64,000 bases of DNA, from NCBI RefSeq assembly GCF_020382885.2, contig NC_058504.1:9600519-9664518 (forward strand), read 5' to 3'. Made by a program: the position numbers and the translations under genes. Positions 57,191-64,000 of this stretch are shown one piece after another; positions within the stretch are counted from its first letter, which is position 1, and each line of letters begins with the position of its first letter. Source of the stretch: Scatophagus argus. Lineage: Eukaryota > Chordata > Actinopteri > Scatophagidae. Below the pieces are notes generated by a model that worked only from the letters and a program-made list of their open reading frames with translations, was not told the DNA's origin and made no database searches.

Positions 57191-57890
57191 GTAAGCTCAC
57201 TTCTATTTAACTCAACACCCTCAGCTTTTTTAATTTATTTTAAAACCTGTAGTCTTCAGTCGAAAACGACACTGACTCATGTTTGAGACAGTTTATTAGT
57301 CTTCACACAGCTCCCTCTGGAGCCACGAAAGGCTTTTTAATGCAACAACTTTTTCATGCATTCAGTAAGCTAGCTCTCTCACAAGACCTGTGAACATACC
57401 GGGTTCACGTTTAAGCTGTGATTTCCTAGCACCACCTTAACGCACCACTAGATGGCACACGAGGCAAAAAGATTGGACGACTTTGGGCTGATAAGAGAAA
57501 ATTTTAACCCTGGTTAAGATAATTAATAAGCTGATTGGCCGCTAACAGTTATGTCACGCAACAGATAATGTAAACTATCTGCATGTCGCATAGATTAAAC
57601 CTATTAAAATTGGTATTACGGTGTCCCAAGGAGGCCGAGCCACAGGGCCGTTTTCCATGAAGGCGAGGCATGTGTGTGAGGGGTGGAGAAACATGAAGAT
57701 TCTGGAGCCGTTTGCCCAAAACTTTGGGAAAGTTGACACGAAGTGAAGAGTTTGTTTTGACCGCTGCAGTAACAGACGGGGAGTGTCCAGCGACTGGATT
57801 TTAAAACTCAGTGTCTCAGTTGGTGAAGGAGGAGCAGAGTTATCCGTGACTGTTGCTGTAATAATTCTAGCAGCCTAAACTGTAATTTAC

Positions 57891-58870
57891 ATGGTTTTCT
57901 TTCGAGTCGACCACACCATGGTGCATAAATATGGTAAGTACCGTTAGCGCAACGTAATGTCTTCATCTCCCTCACGTGTCAACATTTTGAAGGAAAATGT
58001 TTCGGTAAATACCAGCTCATTCTTCCATGAAAACCTGTGCACGGCTTTTCACTGGTCCACTGCGCTCAGTTATAATCCCTTGAGGCACATTTTTTCTTTT
58101 TTTTTCTTTTTTTTTATGTTAATGACAAAGGTAAAATATGCAACTTGAAACTGTGCAACTTCCGGCCAGCAGTTTTCTTCTTCTGAGGTTTTTTTTCTCG
58201 ATCAAAATGTTCAGGCTCAGGTAGGAAACTGTGATGTAGTAGATTTACCACCGTGATGTGCATCACATCTCTGCTGTGTTCCTCACCACCCACCGGGTTC
58301 AGCAACCAGCTGAGCGGTCATGTTGGAAGAGAAAAAATACATTTAAAAAGCTCAACAGGGAATGTAACAAACAGCAACGTCACGTTTGTGCTATGTGATA
58401 TTTTCTATAAGTTCCTGTGTTTGTACTGAACATTGTGTCTGTGATAGTCAAAAGCAAAGTTCTTTGTCTTCTGAGACATACCTTTTATATTATTAGGAAT
58501 GCTGCGTTAGAACATTGTTTGAAATCATTCAGCTGAAGTAATTTGCTGACACAGAGCAGAGCAAATGACTAATCAAGAAAACGAATTTGACATTTTCTTT
58601 TGTAGATTTACATATTGTACTCCTGGCTCAACTGCCGTATAAGTTCGTAAAAATATTCATGACCCTGTCAATAATGACTGCGAACATGTGGTTCTCTGCT
58701 ACTGTTGTCCTGAGACATATATTTATTTTATGAGGCAGACACAGAGAGAGCAGTGAAGCTGCTCAGACGGTACCAGGACAATCTGACCAGCCCAGAGGAG
58801 CAGGCCTTGAAGAACAGCGTGGGCAAAGTGTCTGCCATCTTGGGCAGCCAGCTGTTCCAAGCCCTTCTTG
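57891..58870 (+). CDS. dlg3: Discs-large MAGUK (SAP102 type), 5' end with L27 domain
   Basis: Synaptic and junctional scaffold with PDZ, SH3 and guanylate-kinase-like domains; only the start is in the window. Exon B (57891-57933) encodes MVFFRVDHT and MVHKY (a second in-frame ATG at 57918 may be preferred), ending in phase 1 at GTAAGT. Exon 2 (58739-58870) encodes DTERAVKLLRRYQDNL, TSPEEQALKNSVGKV and SAILGSQLFQALL, which is most of an L27 oligomerisation domain as in DLG1. It ends in phase 1 at GTAAGA. Naming as dlg3 rather than another DLG rests on its place right after gdpd2, as in human Xq13.1. Human canonical DLG3 lacks an L27 domain; fish copies appear to keep it. Confidence 0.82.
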
Positions 58871-59924
58871 GTAAGAAAAACACTGTAACCGCTTTGCAGT
58901 AGGGAGTCTTTCAAAACACTGCCTTCTAGCTTAAATTACATCACAGTCTTCTAAGGATGGACTTTCTAAATAACTCTTCCTGTTCACGCACCCCGTCATG
59001 TTTGAGCAAGGGAGATGGTTTACAGCTTGATGTTTTTGGTTTGCTATGCTCAGTTGTTGTCATGGCCTTTTATTTACTGTAGCTTAAATAGGCGATTTGT
59101 GTTGTTGTATAACTGGCTGCAGGCAGACACAGGCTGTAGAAAGGATCAGGTTGTATTAATTTGTATGGGAAGTTAACTGAGTCTAAATGTTTCTCAATTA
59201 AGTCTTATGAAAGAGGGCTTTCAGTCTGCCTCACAAAGGTTTGCTGTATACCCCCCTCTGTAACATACTCAGATTGTGAAGAGATCTCAATAAAGTCATG
59301 CATAACACAATCTATATATAGACTGAGCTGCTGTAAGCTCAGACTATTTACACTGTGAGAGCGCAATTCTACTTTTTGCTTTGACAACCTGGACTCTTTT
59401 CTTTTTCTTTTTTTTGCATCATATGAACTTATGTCAACATCATTGATCATTGCAAACTGAATGAGTTGATACATGAATACCAGCAAAATACTGTATAGTA
59501 TAGCCAATTCAATCTAAATTCAGTTCTCTTTAAAGCAAATAAAGCACATTACCAGAGTCTAAGTAATGGTTGAATGGTCCGTCTAATTACCACAGCCATG
59601 TTATAATGATGCTTACCCCTGGGTCTGGGTCTGCTGTTACTACTGCTGACCCACTGCTGGGACTCTGAAGGGGAGGGGATGCTCAGGCAGCACTAATAAA
59701 AAAATGGTACAGCAGTGTGTACTGAACCCACCTTTATTACTTAGTACCATTTTAACAGAGTAACTCTGAATGACATAAGTTCTGACATAACTTATGACCT
59801 CATTGAAGTCAAGGATCAGCTGCAGAGCTCTTCCCACGAGGTGGTAGGGAATCATTTGCTGTATCCAGTCATTCAGTCCATATTTCGGCACCAAATAAGT
59901 CCTACCTACAAAACTAGCACTCAC

Positions 59925-60125
59925 ATTAGCCATAGCTCTACTTGGTGTTTAGTGCTAATTAGTGTATGCTATCGCACAAACATGCTAAAATAAGATGGTG
60001 AATATGATAAACACTATGCACGGACCTGCTGCCAAACATCAGCATGTTAGCATTGTGAGTGGGAGCATGTTTTGATGCTGGCTTTAGCATTTAGCTCCGA
60101 GCACAGCTTCACAGACCTGGTAACA
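59925..60125. repeat. Fish interspersed repeat (AGCATGTTAGCATT type)
   Basis: CATTAGCCATAGCTCTACTT, then GCACAAACATGCTAAAATAA, CATCAGCATGTTAGCATTGT and GCATTTAGCTCCGAGCACAG follow the order of a frequent acanthomorph repeat rich in GCTAA words. Class is not assigned. Confidence 0.55.
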
Positions 60126-62379
60126 GGGCTGTAGACTCTCAGTCATGTTTTAGGGTAGTTGTGCATACTGACCTGTTGACTCAGCGTATTAGTCAGCTAA
60201 AAGCAACAGTGTAGCACAACAACTCTTTTTACATCTACACAAGACCTCTATGCTCACCATTTGTGCCAATTTAACCAGTATTTTCTACCATGAGTTGCGA
60301 CCTGGGTGTCATCCCCAGTGTAGAATATAAGAACATGTATGCTTTAGCCCTCAAGTGTTCTTGAGCTAAGACCCTGGTTAGCCTTCACTTGTGTGTGTCT
60401 CTGAAAGGGGCAAAGCCATATGGAACAAGTCCAAAAAAAGTTCAGTTTTTTTTATTTTCTACCACTATTGGCACTGTTTTGCATAATGATTCAGAGAAAA
60501 TTTTTTAAACAATCTAAGTGAGGGAATCTCAGAGAGAATTAGCTCTCCAAATCGGGATTCCAAACATTCCTCACAAAGAATCTTCAATCAAGTCCGAGCC
60601 TGGGGCAGACAGGAAAATAAACTGCTCTTGGCTGCCATGTCAAGCCTCTTCCACAGCTCTCCCGGCTCTCTGACTCATCTGCACAGAGTGTGAGGGTAGG
60701 AGAGGAAGAAGAGGCCTGTGGTCGTTGTGTCTCAGGTGCAGGGCTGATGAGACTTCGCCATTCATTCAACACGTGGTTCTCATCAGGAAAGGGAGAACAG
60801 AGCAGTTCACGGCACTAATAGGAGTACAGTGCAATAATAAACATTACTCATCCTCTTTTTCCTGTCCTGTTGTGTTTGCCTTCACATGCTCAAGGCAACG
60901 TGAACCAGTCCTTTGTGGAACATTTTGCTTTGCTTTCATCAGTGTGGTGGCGAGTTGAAAAGTACAGAGCTTTGTGAGCAGAGCTTTTTGTGTTCTAATG
61001 AAAAATTTACAAAAGAAGAAAGTGTTGTGATTGAAAAGCTGCCGCTGGCACAGCCTGAAGAGTGAGCGGTGAGCTGCGTTACTGTACGATGTTGGTCTTT
61101 AAGAGATCTCTAACTTTGATGCATTGTGGGAAAGTAAAGAGGTGTTTGATGCAGTGTGGGAAGGTTCAGTGCTGGCCACTTGATTGGATGTCTGCATGGT
61201 TGCACAGTCACGAACAAAGGTTGCCTTAACTGTGCATCCACCCTTTTGTTCCAACATACAAACATGCAGTGGGAGGCCTGAGGAGGGGGGGGCTTTTTCA
61301 CAGGGAGTTGGGGCACACATACAGACAGACACGCTAAATCACAGAGGACCCTAAAGGCCCAGGGAATATTTTGTTGAGGCAGTGACCAGGAGCTGAATTG
61401 TTTGCCCTGCCTTGAAATTATGACCTAGTTTTTTGTGAATGTGTTATTCTAGTGAGCTGTTCACACACACACACACACACAGAGATATATATTAAAACCA
61501 CTGACAGGTGAAGTGAATAAAATTAATAATATGTTTACAGTGCAGTGTCCCATGGGGACACTTTGGATTCTGACAGTTATGTGGATGTTCTTTGACACAT
61601 TCACACATTTAGGCAATACAGAAATAAGTTCATTCTAACTGTGATACATGGCAAATCTGATAGGCCTACAACAAATACGTGTCACAAAAATAGTCAACAT
61701 TTCGACCAGGATCGTCCCAGAATGGGCTCAACATCAAAAAGAGATCTGGGAATAAGTCCTGTCAAACTTCTGGTTTGGATTACGTATTTTGTTCCATGGC
61801 TCGGAACTTATGTGGTCTGTGAGGGTTGGAGCAGTTCAGAGATTATTTTGGAAAGTTAAAGATGTCAAAAAAAAGCCCACCCAAAAAAACTCTCTGTACT
61901 TTCTGTGACTGTGAATCCTGATCTCAGAACACTTCAAGACCTGATTGAGCACTTTTCCCTGTTTTGTTACCTCTGCCAGGAATAGATGAGCGACAAAACT
62001 GAAAGTGTTAGTTTTGTGAAAGCAAGCCAGGTGTTTGGGATGCAGCTGAAGATCAAATCCTGCAAGACCTAACAGATGCAACTTTATAAAAGAGTTATTT
62101 AAAGCTGAGTCACTAGTATGATCATGAACAAAGGGTCAAATGACATTGAAGTGGTTGTGAAAGGTGTCACTTGTGTTGAAGAATTCATAGAGAATTACAA
62201 TTTGCCTCTACGATTTGACTCGGCCCTGCATAGCTTTTTAGTGTCTTTTAGCTCATTGTTTTGATTTCCAGCTGCAGCTACTGGCCAGCTTAGTTAAAAC
62301 CATTATGTATGCACTGTATGCATCTGCCCAGTACCAAACAACAGATATAACATAATGAGCCATGATTGCAATAATAATA

Positions 62380-62570
62380 GTAATAAGATATTTTGATAAT
62401 CAATTATTTGTCATTTTTCAAGCAAAAATGACCAAACGTTCGCTGTTTGTTGTTTATACTTTTTGACATTTTATGTAAGCATTAATCGATTATTCCTGCA
62501 ATAATGGACAAATCAAATGAAAGTAATAGTTAGTCAGTAATAGTAATAGTCAGTTTCAGCCCTATTTACA
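62380..62570 (-). repeat. Inverted copy of the GGGCTGCAACTAA-type repeat
   Basis: Reads GATAATCAATTATTTGTCAT, then ATTAATCGATTATTCCTGCA, and ends near CAGTTTCAGCCCTA. This is the reverse orientation of the copy at 55211. Confidence 0.6.
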
Positions 62571-62724
62571 TGATGAAAATGATCAGACTTCCAATTTATA
62601 TCTGCTACGCCCTCCCGTAAAGATCTCAGCATACTGAGGTTAGTGGGTTTGCGAAACGTCTGTCATCAGCTTTACAGTGAAACAAGACACTGTGTGAATA
62701 ATTTTGCATAATATTGGGGTACCC

Positions 62725-62830
62725 CGGTACCTCACCTGGTAAAGCACATGCACCTGTTCACCAAAGCTCATCATAGTGGCCTGGGCTTGATTTCAGTCCA
62801 GACCCCTTACCGAATGGTATCCGCATCTTC
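62725..62830 (+). mobile_element. tRNA-derived SINE relic
   Basis: ACCTCACCTGGTAAAGCACA recalls a tRNA A box, and GGCCTGGGCTTGATTTCAGT a B box. The intervening TTCACCAAAGCTCATCATAG fits the fish SINE in which a tRNA-like head is followed by a CATGTACAGAGGCT spacer. It is badly eroded, and no cloverleaf tRNA should be called. Confidence 0.55.
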
Positions 62831-64000
62831 TTGTCTTGAGATTAATTAAAATCTTGTGAAATCTTCATGTGAGATACTAAATTAAAATTTTTGTCCATGG
62901 AAGCCTTGATGAAGTGGCTCAGGGTGTCTTGTTATGAGCAAAGTGAAAGTATACCAGGCATTATATTAATCCTGATTAACTCCACTTTCTTTGCAAAGTA
63001 TGTTCAAAGTTTTGGCGGTCAACATGAACAGTTGGAGTGGAGTGTCCATTTTTAGATCTAGATGATTAATAGTCTTAAAATAAAACACCAAGGCTTCACC
63101 AAGGCTTTTGCTGATTTTATTTCATTGGCTTTTACTTGTTATGTGTAATGTTCTTTACCATTAAGTTATAATGTTATAGTGAAGTAGAGGTACCGAATTG
63201 TGCACCTGAAGACCAGTAATCTTCCTCTTCCTCACACTTACACATGCTTTTTATCTAAGGTTTCAGTTTACAATTGCGTCAGTTCCACATTTCAGGGGAG
63301 CAGCAGCTTAACGATAAAGTTAAAAACAAGGACACTGCGGCAGGGAGGCTTCAGAATTTCCGCTGTGTAAGCGCTAAAAAGTGCGCGAAAAAGCCTTTTT
63401 TTTTCATTAAGACTGCATTGATGCATGGCACGAGGTCAGGTGAAAACCATGGACTACAATTTACTGCTCAGAAGGTGGTATGTCCAGACATTTTAAAAAG
63501 TCACAGGCAAGAGTATTAGCTTTATAAGAGCCTCTTGAATCAGTCTTTTAAGTCTCAGAGGCCTGGTTTCTCCATGCTGTTTTCTCCAACGTGAACGATG
63601 ACAGTTTCTGTAGATGGCTGTTCAGCATTAGCTGTGGAATTTCTGCATCAGTATCCAAGACTAGACCTCTAGGATAAACCTCATCGGTGTTTGACCGATG
63701 CAATTTGACCACCTGGGGTTGAGATCAACTATCAACTGTCTTTCTTAAGATTCACTGATGCCCTGAAATGTCCCAAACATAGAAAAAATTCTAAGAATAT
63801 AAGAAAATATAGGCAGAGGGCAGGGTACAGACACTGCCACACATATCTAGTGGGTCTGAAGTGATGATTGAGAGGGATTATTTTTAAGAATCTGCCCATT
63901 GTTTTTATAAGGAAAAACATAGCAACCAGCAGTTAATACCTCATGAAACAGTTAAGTATATTAGCGATAAGGAGAATTGCTGGTGTCCTTGTGTCTATTT

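Larger units (their letters stand above)
58871..64000 (+). other. dlg3 intron, continuing beyond the window
   Basis: Over 5 kb without a recognisable next DLG exon. It contains a percomorph repeat (59925-60125), an inverted GGGCTGCAACTAA-type copy (62380-62570) and a SINE relic (62725-62830). The open frames listed by six-frame reading have no family likeness. Confidence 0.55.

Noticed and set aside
62725-62830. tRNA gene
   Set aside because: Only eroded A- and B-box-like words are present and no cloverleaf can be folded; it fits a SINE relic.

Overview
The window is vertebrate nuclear DNA, most probably from a spiny-rayed (acanthomorph) teleost fish. The reasons are small exons with GT-AG introns, compact introns, many dinucleotide microsatellites, and decayed fish-type repeats (a Tc1 copy, a tRNA-derived SINE, hAT-like copies). 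Gene models were built by hand: I matched exon translations to protein families known from memory and checked that every splice junction kept phase. No database search was possible.

Layout, left to right. (1) 91-13018, minus strand: inppl1 (SHIP2 lipid 5-phosphatase), 26 coding exons joining in phase, with the last part of its SAM domain beyond the left edge. (2) 13019-19640: intergenic, with an internally deleted Tc1 element and microsatellites. (3) 20226-24516, plus: arr3 (cone arrestin), with a probable 4-nt microexon before its last exon. (4) 25825-31132, plus: a Rab6-family GTPase, probably the fish rab41, with two separate pairs of tandemly duplicated, equal-length exons that look mutually exclusive. 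(5) 34369-37241, plus: a STARD10-type lipid-transfer protein. (6) 40080-42746, minus: pdzd11, complete. (7) 43400-48000: intergenic, with a LINE ORF1 relic and other repeats. (8) 48159-55952, plus: gdpd2 (seven-pass glycerophosphodiester phosphodiesterase), complete, with two short upstream ORFs. (9) From 57166, plus: the 5' end of dlg3 (membrane-associated guanylate kinase), with two possible first exons joining one L27 exon; the rest lies beyond the right edge.

The order arr3 - rab41 - pdzd11 - gdpd2 - dlg3 matches human Xq13.1. inppl1 and the stard10-like gene are missing from the human X block but have relatives (INPPL1, STARD10) near RAB6A, GDPD5, ARRB1 and DLG2 on human 11q13-14. The window therefore looks like a fuller version of one copy of an ancient whole-genome-duplication block. 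The genes do not form a pathway. They are independent signalling, trafficking and membrane genes kept together by descent. The most notable features are the second duplicated exon pair in the Rab gene, the arr3 microexon, and the alternative dlg3 N-termini.
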